Notes under the pieces: model-generated | Told to the model about the DNA's origin: nothing | What the model saw: only the letters and a program-made list of their open reading frames with translations | Database searches by the model: none | NCBI GenBank assembly: GCA_013001975.1 | Contig: JABDKX010000014.1 | Location: 1 to 35,699, forward strand | Length of the DNA: 35,699 nucleotides | DNA from: Saprospiraceae bacterium | GTDB taxonomy: Bacteria > Bacteroidota > Bacteroidia > Chitinophagales > Saprospiraceae | Direction: 5' to 3' | Made by a program: the position numbers and the translations under genes | Shown here: positions 16,980-23,744 of the stretch, piece by piece | Layout: every line of letters begins with the position of its first letter | Position numbering within the stretch: the stretch's first letter is position 1

Positions 16980-18307
16980 TGTTGAAAAATTATTACTTAA
17001 CTAAACATTTCTACTACCTAGCTTCATTGTTTGCTTTGCTCTTTGTCGGTGCCTATGCATTTGAAGGTATATTCAATATTATCGTTTTATTGCTGATTCT
17101 ATCAGTTTTAATACTCATTGCAGATGGGATTCATTTAAAATTGGTCTCTTCAAAAATAAAAGTCAAAAGAGATGTTCAAGAAAAACTTTCATTAGGAGAT
17201 ATTCAATATATAAACTATCATATTTCAAATCAAAACAAGCAACCATATCAATTTGAAATCTTTGACAATTTACCTATTCAATTTCAGTTTCGTTCGTCTG
17301 TTCTTGAATCTAAAATTGATGGGGAATCAACATTAATAAAAAAACATGCTATTGTTCCAACTACAAGAGGATTGTATAAATTTGGTAAAACAGTTCTGTT
17401 TGTTAGACGTAACTTCCCAAGTTTAGTAATGTATAAAACTACTTTCGAAAATTCTAAGGATGTGAAAGTTTACCCTAGTATTATCCAAATGGAAAAATAT
17501 GAATTACAAGTATTTTCCAAAAGTGCTGCTTTAATTGGGGTAAGACGAACGAGAAAAATTGGTGAAAGTGATGAATTTGAACATATCCGCCCATACTTGT
17601 ATGGTGATAATATCAAATCTATAAACTGGAAAGCCACGTCAAGAACTTCTCAATTAAAAGTAAATCAATATCAAAACACGCGATCCCAAAATGTGTATTG
17701 TATCGTCGACAAAGGAAGATCGATGAAAATGCCTTTTTTCGAAATGACGCTTCTTGATCATTCTATTAACTCTGCGCTGATTCTATCCAATATAATTTTA
17801 CGAAAATATGATAATGTTGGTTTGGTAACTTTTTCAGATCGTATTGGTTCATTATTGGCTTCAAAATCATTAAGCGGGCAACTCGAAAAAATATCTGAAC
17901 ATCTTTACAACCAAAAAACAGGTTTCAAAGAATCAAATTTTGAGTTATTATATTATACGATCAGACAGCAAATCAGTCAACGAAGTATTTTGATTTTCTA
18001 CACCAACTTTGAACATAAAGTTGATATGGAGCGCAACCTCCCTTATCTCAGATTATTAGCTCGAAAACATTTATTGGTGGTTATACTCTTTATCAATACG
18101 GAATTGTTCAAGGCTACTAAAATGAAATGTAAAACCAAATCAGATATATATTTAAAAACAACTGCACAAACAGCACTAAAGGAAAAAGAAAATATTGCTT
18201 ACAAGCTGCGAATCAATGGCATTCAAACCATCCTAACAAAACCAGAAGATTTAAACATTGATGTGATCAATAAGTATTTAGAAATTAAAAGTAAATTAAT
18301 GATTTAG
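16979..18307 (+). CDS. DUF58 protein with von Willebrand-like domain
   Basis: 442 aa. Two N-terminal transmembrane helices (residues ~12-50), a beta-rich central region, the DUF58 signature EFEHIRPYLYGDNIKSINWKATSR (residues ~199-222) and a following VWA-like domain with DKGRSM (244-249) in the metal-ion-dependent adhesion site position, where the usual DxSxS is altered as in other DUF58 proteins. The start overlaps the MoxR stop by 1 nt (TAATG). MoxR-DUF58 pairs occur widely and are thought to act together at the membrane. Confidence 0.93.
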   Translation: MLKNYYLTKHFYYLASLFALLFVGAYAFEGIFNIIVLLLILSVLILIADGIHLKLVSSKIKVKRDVQEKLSLGDIQYINYHISNQNKQPYQFEIFDNLPIQFQFRSSVLESKIDGESTLIKKHAIVPTTRGLYKFGKTVLFVRRNFPSLVMYKTTFENSKDVKVYPSIIQMEKYELQVFSKSAALIGVRRTRKIGESDEFEHIRPYLYGDNIKSINWKATSRTSQLKVNQYQNTRSQNVYCIVDKGRSMKMPFFEMTLLDHSINSALILSNIILRKYDNVGLVTFSDRIGSLLASKSLSGQLEKISEHLYNQKTGFKESNFELLYYTIRQQISQRSILIFYTNFEHKVDMERNLPYLRLLARKHLLVVILFINTELFKATKMKCKTKSDIYLKTTAQTALKEKENIAYKLRINGIQTILTKPEDLNIDVINKYLEIKSKLMI

Positions 18308-18357
18308 AATATTTCTTTATTTTAAAGCTATTATTTAACAACTAAAACAAACTTTTT

Positions 18358-18828
18358 ATGGATACAGAATTTTTAGATTCGAACATAAATCAAGGAGACT
18401 TAATTATAACTAACGAGATTCGTAAGTTTTTAAAAGAAACTGCGAAGTGGGCTAAGTTTCTTTCGATTATAGGTTTTATCATAATAGGGCTTATGATAAT
18501 TATTGGACTATTCATGGGTACAGCAATGGCAACAATGATGGGAGGTATGACTCAAGAAACTGGAATGTCACCCTTGTTAGGTGGAGGCTTTTTTACTGTA
18601 TTTTATATTTTGTTAGCAGCTTTATATATCATGCCAGTCTTATTCCTCTATCGATATGCATCAAATATGAAAGTGGCATTAGAAAACAATAATCAGCAAT
18701 TTTTAAGTGATAGCTTTAGAAATTTAAAAAGCCATTATAAATATATAGGTATCCTAATGGCTATATTGCTCATTTTATATGGAGGCGTTTTTATCCTAGG
18801 ACTACTGTTTGCGATGATGGCTGGATAA
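18358..18828 (+). CDS. DUF5362-type membrane protein
   Basis: 156 aa with three transmembrane helices. A cytoplasmic N-terminal helix (TNEIRKFLKETAKWAKFLSI) leads into helix 1; the loop is Met/Gly-rich (MGTAMATMMGGMTQETGMS). The late block LYRYASNMKVALENNNQQFLSDSFRNLKSHYKYIGI is characteristic of DUF5362 proteins of Bacteroidota. It follows the DUF58 gene by 50 nt and ends at a bidirectional terminator, so it may be the last gene of the MoxR operon or an independently expressed gene. Confidence 0.8.
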   Translation: MDTEFLDSNINQGDLIITNEIRKFLKETAKWAKFLSIIGFIIIGLMIIIGLFMGTAMATMMGGMTQETGMSPLLGGGFFTVFYILLAALYIMPVLFLYRYASNMKVALENNNQQFLSDSFRNLKSHYKYIGILMAILLILYGGVFILGLLFAMMAG

Positions 18829-18853
18829 ATATTATTAAGGAAAAAGAAAATAT

Positions 18854-18881
18854 ATAGGAGGATATTTTAATATTCTCCTAT
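18854..18881. terminator. Bidirectional terminator
   Basis: Stem of 11 bp, ATAGGAGGATA (18854-18864) and TATTCTCCTAT (18871-18881), with one G-U pair and a 6-nt loop. It is followed by T-rich sequence on both strands and lies between convergent genes. Confidence 0.7.
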
Positions 18882-18882
18882 T

Positions 18883-19053
18883 TTATGATTTATTCAATTC
18901 TTCTATTTGTTTTCCTATCTCTTCTGCCTCAGCAAATTTTAAATCCGCAGCTTTCCTATCAATTTTAGACAACTTAAAAGCTTCTTCATGTAACTTCTGA
19001 TATTTTATTTGAAGTTTTTCTAACGGCGTTTTTGATTTGAATATTCCAAACAT
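18883..19053 (-). CDS. Small Lacl_2735-family protein, 56 aa
   Basis: A short gene read directly from the minus strand: begins MFGIFKSKTPLEKLQIKYQK and ends GKQIEELNKS. The pattern (short hydrophobic start, PLEKLQxKYxKLxEEAxxLS, xDRKxADxKxAEAExIxxQIExL) matches the Lacl_2735 family of small helical proteins. It begins 9 nt after the SDR gene on the same strand, so it is probably translated from the SDR transcript, and it ends against the bidirectional terminator. Function unknown. Confidence 0.85.
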   Translation of the reverse strand: MFGIFKSKTPLEKLQIKYQKLHEEAFKLSKIDRKAADLKFAEAEEIGKQIEELNKS

Positions 19054-19062
19054 AATTTTATA

Positions 19063-19746
19063 TTAAATTTTTAATGTACTTAATCCAGCATCAACACCAA
19101 TAACTTGCCCTGTAATACCAGAGGATTTGTCACTCAGCAAAAACAAAGCGGTAGCTGCGATCTCTTCAGGTGTTAATATTTTTTTCAGAGGATGCTTTTG
19201 ACTTAATGAATCACGTTGTTTGTCAGATCTTAGTATCCCTGCTGACAATGATGTATCCGTAATACTCGGTGCAATACAATTAATTCTTATTGTTGGTGCC
19301 AATTCCGCAGCTAGCGATTTTGTCAACGCTTCAACGCCAGCTTTTGCTACAGCAATTGAACTGTGAAATGGCATCCCTTGATTGACAGCAACTGTACTAA
19401 ATAAGACTACACTAGGTGACTCCCCTCTTTTTAGTTGCTTTAGATATTTTTTGATGACCCTCACTGCACCCAATACATTGATATTAAAATCATCAATAAA
19501 GTTTTGGTCTGTCAATGAGTTGATAGGTTTTAAAGTAATAGATCCAGGACAGTAAACAATAGAATCCACATTCCCTAATTCAGGCAGTGAATCAGATGTA
19601 ATATCAAGGCTGTAACTATTTAAATTTGTATGGGTCCAATCTGGGTTTGAACGACTAATATTGGTACAATTATATTCGTTGACCGCACTCTTTAATAGAG
19701 CGTTGCCAATTCCCTTACTGCCGCCAATTACCAATAAATTTTTCAT
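19063..19746 (-). CDS. Short-chain dehydrogenase/reductase with substituted catalytic Tyr
   Basis: 227 aa, the size of classical SDRs. Cofactor motif GGSKGIG (8-14), VDSIVYCPG after strand 4 (NNAG region replaced), NVLG (90-93), and Ser117 in VLFSTVAV as the expected catalytic serine. The usual YxxxK is IAVAK, so Ile131 stands at the Tyr position while Lys135 is kept. The later GITGQVIGVDAG closing motif is intact. A set of SDR-like proteins has this change, so it is probably not a sequencing error; activity may differ from normal dehydrogenases or be absent. The gene follows an unknown gene with one base between stop and start. Confidence 0.9.
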   Translation of the reverse strand: MKNLLVIGGSKGIGNALLKSAVNEYNCTNISRSNPDWTHTNLNSYSLDITSDSLPELGNVDSIVYCPGSITLKPINSLTDQNFIDDFNINVLGAVRVIKKYLKQLKRGESPSVVLFSTVAVNQGMPFHSSIAVAKAGVEALTKSLAAELAPTIRINCIAPSITDTSLSAGILRSDKQRDSLSQKHPLKKILTPEEIAATALFLLSDKSSGITGQVIGVDAGLSTLKI

Positions 19747-19747
19747 A

Positions 19748-20182
19748 TTAATTTAAATTTCTGAATTGATTCTTGCCTAAATAATCAGCTCTTGCAATCA
19801 ATACTTTTTTTAAATACTTCTTGTCAACTGAGCCATTAAAAGGTGGTTTCATTTTCATAAAATCTTGTTTTGAGTATATCGATAATAAACCACTATTAAA
19901 ATAAATATTCAGATAAAAAAAAGGAATGAGCCATACATATGTCTTATATACTGATTGAAAGCCAACGATCAATCCTTTAGGTCTTAATTCTAAATAGCAA
20001 TACCTGGTATCTAAATGAGGACTGAATAAATCTTCCAACGCTTTATTGGCTTCTAAAATCTGCATTTTTGAAGTGCCAATGCCTTTCATTTTAATTTTTT
20101 CTAACAATGAAAATGGTTGCCCAATAAATTCATTTATTTTTTTATCAATTTGCTTATTTCGATATGTTATGTTAACGACCAC
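19748..20182 (-). CDS. Conserved-looking hypothetical protein, 144 aa
   Basis: No recognised domain. An amphipathic N-terminus (MVVNITYRNKQIDKKINEF) is followed by a mixed region and one moderately hydrophobic segment (YKTYVWLIPFFYLNIYFNSGLLSIYS) that could be a buried beta-hairpin or a membrane-associated part, then a basic C-terminus (DKKYLKKVLIARADYLGKN). Its stop is one base from the SDR start, so the two genes are very probably co-transcribed. Function unknown. Confidence 0.7.
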   Translation of the reverse strand: MVVNITYRNKQIDKKINEFIGQPFSLLEKIKMKGIGTSKMQILEANKALEDLFSPHLDTRYCYLELRPKGLIVGFQSVYKTYVWLIPFFYLNIYFNSGLLSIYSKQDFMKMKPPFNGSVDKKYLKKVLIARADYLGKNQFRNLN

Positions 20183-20315
20183 AAAAGAAGAACAAGAAAA
20201 ACAATAAGTTGTTTATCAATTGACTAAGAAATATTAAAGAGATGTCGCTTAAAGAAAGAAAGGCATCGATAATTAAATCGACACCCTCCCAATTGTTATG
20301 AAAATATAATCTTAG

Positions 20316-20663
20316 TTAAAAAGGTGCTGCTTTCTTACCAAAAACCATAAAATCACTCGCGACAACTTCTGTAATCCATTTCTCCTTACCTTCTTTATCG
20401 GTATAAGATCTTGTGGTTAACTTACCATTGATAAGCACTTCAGATCCTTTCGCCAACATAGAATTCATGTTTTCAGCAACCTTTCCCCAAGCAATAACAT
20501 TGTGCCATTGGGTTTGCGTTTCTTTCTCGCCTTTGTTGTTTTTGTAATACTCATTGGTAGCCAATGAAAATGAAGATTTGGATTTTCCAGTATCAAATGT
20601 TTTTACTTCAACATCTTTACCTAAGTGCCCAATTAATTGGACAGAATTTCTAACGGAACTCAT
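20316..20663 (-). CDS. ssb: Single-stranded DNA-binding protein, short form
   Basis: 115 aa, consisting almost only of an OB fold: SVRNSVQLIGHLGKDVEVK, SFSLATNEYYKNNKGEK, TQWHNVIAWGKVAENM, GSEVLINGKLTTRSYTDKEGKEKW. I chose the ATG at 20663 (MSSVRN) because the family starts there; the longer reading from 20708 lies in the predicted leader. The C-terminus stops at VFGKKAAPF: the last two residues match the usual Pro-Phe end of SSB proteins, but the acidic linker before it is missing. Such short SSBs often exist beside a full-length SSB in Bacteroidota. Confidence 0.93.
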   Translation of the reverse strand: MSSVRNSVQLIGHLGKDVEVKTFDTGKSKSSFSLATNEYYKNNKGEKETQTQWHNVIAWGKVAENMNSMLAKGSEVLINGKLTTRSYTDKEGKEKWITEVVASDFMVFGKKAAPF

Positions 20664-20731
20664 AATAATAATCTTTTGTATTCCAAGTGAATGGAACAGG
20701 TTAAACAAAAAATGATCTATAAATCAATACA

Positions 20732-20764
20732 CAAAGATTAGGTAGGAAAATCTTTTATTGCAAA
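20732..20764 (-). promoter_or_regulatory. Candidate ssb promoter
   Basis: On the minus strand TTTG (20764-20761), a 21-nt spacer and AATCTTTG (20739-20732). This is one mismatch from TAnnTTTG. It implies a leader of ~60 nt and supports the shorter ssb start at 20663. Confidence 0.45.
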
Positions 20765-20929
20765 TTATAAACGCATACTTACGCAAGTATATGTTTACAG
20801 ACGTTTCCTATCATATTTTAAAAGCCTATAACAAATCGTTTGTTTGACTATTTCTGTAATTTCTCCGTAAAACTTTATGTAACTAATGGTATTCAAGTTC
20901 ACACAGAAGTATTTAATTATCTTTATAAA

Positions 20930-21475
20930 ATGAAAAATGGTCGTGTCATAGCTGTCCACAAATGCCCTCATCATCAGCTGTCTAAAATCAGTCAACCCTT
21001 TATCAATATTATTGAAGGACAAGGCATAGAAGGTGATGCACATAAAGGCATGACAGTAAAACACAGGTCAAGAGTCAGAAAGGATCCTACTCAACCAAAT
21101 CTTAGGCAAGTGCATTTGATGCATTCAGAATTATTTGATGAATTAAGCGCAGAAGGATTTGATATAGAACCAGGCATGATGGGAGAGAATATCACAACTC
21201 AAAATATTGATTTACTCAATCTTCCAAAAGACACAATTCTAAATATAGGTGATGCGTGTGTTATTCAAATCACAGGATTAAGAAATCCTTGCAACCAATT
21301 AAATGGAATCCAAGAAGGACTTATGGAAAATCTCGTTTATAAAAATAAAAAAGGAGAACTTATTCGAAAAGCAGGCATAATGGCCATTGTCCTAAAAGGA
21401 GGTATCGTTAAAAAAGGAGATGCCATTTTGGTAAATTTACCATCCAAACCATTAATAAAATTAGACAGAGTTTAA
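20930..21475 (+). CDS. MOSC-domain protein
   Basis: 181 aa from the ATG at 20930 (MKNGRVIAVHKC); an upstream in-frame ATG at 20840 would add 30 unrelated residues. MOSC features: EGDAHKG (34-40), a conserved histidine-rich stretch (RQVHLMH), EPGMMGENITTQNIDLL (80-96) and the cysteine of RNPCNQLNGI (Cys121). Stand-alone MOSC proteins may carry sulfur or molybdenum cofactor in detoxifying reductases; the substrate is unknown. The stop lies 1 nt before the SRPBCC gene. Confidence 0.9.
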   Translation: MKNGRVIAVHKCPHHQLSKISQPFINIIEGQGIEGDAHKGMTVKHRSRVRKDPTQPNLRQVHLMHSELFDELSAEGFDIEPGMMGENITTQNIDLLNLPKDTILNIGDACVIQITGLRNPCNQLNGIQEGLMENLVYKNKKGELIRKAGIMAIVLKGGIVKKGDAILVNLPSKPLIKLDRV

Positions 21476-21476
21476 T

Positions 21477-21914
21477 ATGAAAACATCAGATCCAAATCTC
21501 GTTCTTACAAAAGAATATGATTGTTCAAAAGAAAAACTTTGGCAAGCTTTAACAAACCACGAAACGATGATACAATGGTACTTCGAAAATATTCCAGCAT
21601 TCGAACCCATAGTTGGATTCAGCACAGTTTTTACAGTTAATTCTGAGACAAGAGAGTTTATTCACAATTGGATAATAACAGAATCTATTCCAAATAAAAG
21701 AATCGCCTACAGTTGGCATTTCGATGGATATGAAGGAAAATCCATCTCGATTTTTGATATTGAAGAAAAAGAAAACAAAACCATCTTAACGCTTACAATA
21801 AAAATTCTTACAGATTTTAATGATGAAATCACCGAATTCAAGAGAGAAAGTTGTATCGGAGGATGGAATTATTTCTTAGGAGATCGTCTAGAGCCCTTTT
21901 TAAATAAAGATTAA
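21477..21914 (+). CDS. SRPBCC/AHSA1-type ligand-binding protein
   Basis: 145 aa. The Bet v1/START-like fold of the AHSA1 group is recognisable from LTKEYDCSKEKLWQALTNHETMIQWYF at the start, IAYSWHFDGYEGKSISIFDIEEK in the middle and the C-terminal helix GGWNYFLGDRLEPFL. These proteins bind small hydrophobic molecules or act as co-chaperones; no ligand can be assigned. It is one base downstream of the MOSC gene and almost surely on its transcript. Confidence 0.85.
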   Translation: MKTSDPNLVLTKEYDCSKEKLWQALTNHETMIQWYFENIPAFEPIVGFSTVFTVNSETREFIHNWIITESIPNKRIAYSWHFDGYEGKSISIFDIEEKENKTILTLTIKILTDFNDEITEFKRESCIGGWNYFLGDRLEPFLNKD

Positions 21915-21950
21915 CTCTACTTACATAGATCACATCGAATCATTGATTTC

Positions 21951-22208
21951 ATTGAATCATCCAAGCAAGAGGCGGGACGCCTTTGCATTATCTAAGCTTC
22001 TATTTAATAGTGGAAATTATTATACCCTATCGCTAACATTGTATTCATTGTTTTCATTGTTTTCATTAAAAATTGTTCCTCTTGATCCTGCGGATTACGC
22101 TTCGTTCATATTGAATCATGCAAGCAAGAGGCGGGACGCCTTTGCATTATCTAAGCTTCTATTTAATAGTGGAAATTATTATACCGAATTGCTAACATTG
22201 TATTCATT
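21951..22208. repeat. Two near-identical 99-nt direct repeats, 159 nt apart
   Basis: Copy A is 21951-22049 and copy B 22110-22208. I count four mismatches over 99 positions. Each copy begins ATTGAATCAT and contains the small hairpin GGCG-GGA-CGCC followed by a common AT-rich part. Between them lies TTGATCCTGCGGATT plus GCTTCGTTCAT (22082-22109), repeated at 22322-22349. An open frame across 21943-22275 exists, but its protein merely repeats the same two phrases and ends in a run of LYS triplets, so it is not counted as a gene. The 459-nt stretch 21915-22373 holds only repeat DNA. Confidence 0.85.
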
Positions 22209-22210
22209 TT

Positions 22211-22255
22211 ATTCATTGTATTCATTGTATTCATTGTATTCATTGTATTCATTGT
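22211..22255. repeat. Five perfect 9-nt tandem units
   Basis: ATTCATTGT is repeated five times without change and continues on both sides as imperfect copies. A shorter, degenerate version follows copy A at about 22039-22067. Slippage would make this array variable between strains. Confidence 0.9.
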
Positions 22256-22282
22256 TTTCATTGAATCATTGTTAACTGCTAA

Positions 22283-22430
22283 CCCGCCCGCTTCGCGGTT
22301 CTCTTCGCCAAACCTTACGGTTTGATCCTGCGGATTTAGCTTCGTTCATCCACCCGCTTCGCGGTTCTCTTCATCAAAGCCTGTCGGCTTCGGTCGTTCC
22401 GACTTCATTTCGTTCATCTCTCAAAAGAAA
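22283..22430. repeat. Mini-hairpin mosaic overlapping the MFS 3' end
   Basis: CCCGCTTCGCGGTTCTCTTC occurs twice (22287-22306 and 22353-22372). The block is a chain of tiny hairpins: CCGC-TTC-GCGG twice, AACC-TTAC-GGTT, ATCC-TGC-GGAT, AAGCC-TGTC-GGCTT and TCGG-TCGTT-CCGA. G+C is clearly above the flanks. It runs into the coding region of the MFS gene and provides its last residues and stop codon. Confidence 0.75.
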
Positions 22431-23618
22431 ATAAGTAATCATAAAACTGATCAGCATAAATATGCCACCTAAAAAGAAAGCTGATCCTGCAAATTGAAAT
22501 GGTGCATTTTCAGATGTGAAATAATAGAATATGCCTGTCATGATCAGCGGACCAAATATGGTTGTGACACTCACCAGACTTGTTAACCCACCTTGCAGTT
22601 CTCCTTGCTCATTATCTGGAACTTGAGTGACTAAAAAAGCTTGTAAATTAGGCATCGCAATACCACCTAAACTATATGGAATTAAAAAGAGAAACATCAT
22701 CCATGTTGAAGAAGCAAATGCAAATAAAAACATACCTATTGCATAAAGTGCAAATCCATAATAGATGCTTTTGTTAATGCCAAACTTGTCGGCGGTCTTT
22801 TGAGCTAAAACGGCTTGGACAAAACCAACCAATGCCCCAACGAAAGCTAAAGAAATACCTATCAACATCTCACTCCAACCAAATTTAAATATGGTAAAGT
22901 ATGTCCAATTACTTTGCACAGCATGCGATCCTAAATGCAGAAAGAAAAAAGCCAAAAGTAATATTTTGATCTGCTTATAACTTATTATTTGTTTCAGTGA
23001 TCCAATTGGATTGGCTCGTTTCCAATCAAACTTACGCCTGTTTTCTTTAGAAAGAGATTCGGGTAATATAAAATAACCGTACAATACATTTAAAATACTC
23101 AATCCTGCAGCAGCAAAAAATGGTACACGCGTTCCAAAACTTCCCAAAACACCGCCAAGCAATGGGCCCACAATAAATCCAATGCCAAAAGCGGCCCCTA
23201 TCATTCCAAAGTTTTTGGACCGATCTTCATCAGTACTCACATCAGCTATATATGCTGATCCTGTCGTAAAACTTGCACCCGCCACACCCGCCAATATTCT
23301 TCCTACCATCAACCAAATATAAGTCGGAGCGAAAGCCATAATAATATAGTCAACACCCATTCCAAACAGCGATAGAAGTATTATTGGCCGACGACCAAAC
23401 TGGTCACTTAGGTTTCCCATTAGGGGAGAAAATAAAAACTGAGCCGCAGCAAAAGCAAACAATAAATAACCACCATAAGTACTCGCCTCATTAACTGAAA
23501 TACCTTTTAACTCAACCAACAATTGAGGTAGAACTGGAATAATAATTCCAAATCCAATAACATCCAGCAACAACGTAATGAAGATAAAATTAACGGCAGC
23601 TTTCTTAGTGGTTTTCAT
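22374..23618 (-). CDS. MFS transporter, TetA/TCR-like drug:H+ antiporter
   Basis: 414 aa, 12 transmembrane helices. The N-terminal helix DVIGFGIIIPVLPQLL and motif A (GNLSDQFGRRPIILLSL) are typical of the TCR/Tet group; motif C-like GAAFGIGFIVGPLLGG is in helix 5. Such proteins export drugs or metabolites by proton exchange; similarity does not prove tetracycline resistance. The final residues (DERNEVGTTEADRL) are encoded by the mini-hairpin repeat, whose insertion or expansion may have extended the original C-terminus. Confidence 0.9.
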   Translation of the reverse strand: MKTTKKAAVNFIFITLLLDVIGFGIIIPVLPQLLVELKGISVNEASTYGGYLLFAFAAAQFLFSPLMGNLSDQFGRRPIILLSLFGMGVDYIIMAFAPTYIWLMVGRILAGVAGASFTTGSAYIADVSTDEDRSKNFGMIGAAFGIGFIVGPLLGGVLGSFGTRVPFFAAAGLSILNVLYGYFILPESLSKENRRKFDWKRANPIGSLKQIISYKQIKILLLAFFFLHLGSHAVQSNWTYFTIFKFGWSEMLIGISLAFVGALVGFVQAVLAQKTADKFGINKSIYYGFALYAIGMFLFAFASSTWMMFLFLIPYSLGGIAMPNLQAFLVTQVPDNEQGELQGGLTSLVSVTTIFGPLIMTGIFYYFTSENAPFQFAGSAFFLGGIFMLISFMITYFLLRDERNEVGTTEADRL

Positions 23619-23744
23619 TAATTATCAATAAGGAATGCAATTTAACTTATTTATAATGAAGAGAATTATTTTATTTTCTTTAATTTAAATGAGTACAAAG
23701 CTTCAAATTGTTTCTTATATGAGTATAAAACAAAAACAATAATC

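Noticed and set aside
20775-20790. Inverted repeat ATACTT-ACGC-AAGTAT upstream of ssb and the MOSC gene
   Set aside because: Only 6 bp per arm with no second copy seen; kept as a note, not as a feature.
22211-22255. Possible CRISPR-like array
   Set aside because: The repeats are 9-nt units without spacers; there are no cas genes in the window.
21943-22275. 110-aa open frame on the + strand
   Set aside because: It consists of two copies of the DNA repeat read in the same frame plus the 9-nt array (LYS repeated); no start signal or family pattern supports it as a gene.
23688-23730. Direct repeat ATGAGTA(C/T)A before the secreted acidic/basic protein gene
   Set aside because: The match is short, one mismatch, in AT-rich DNA; too weak to call an operator.
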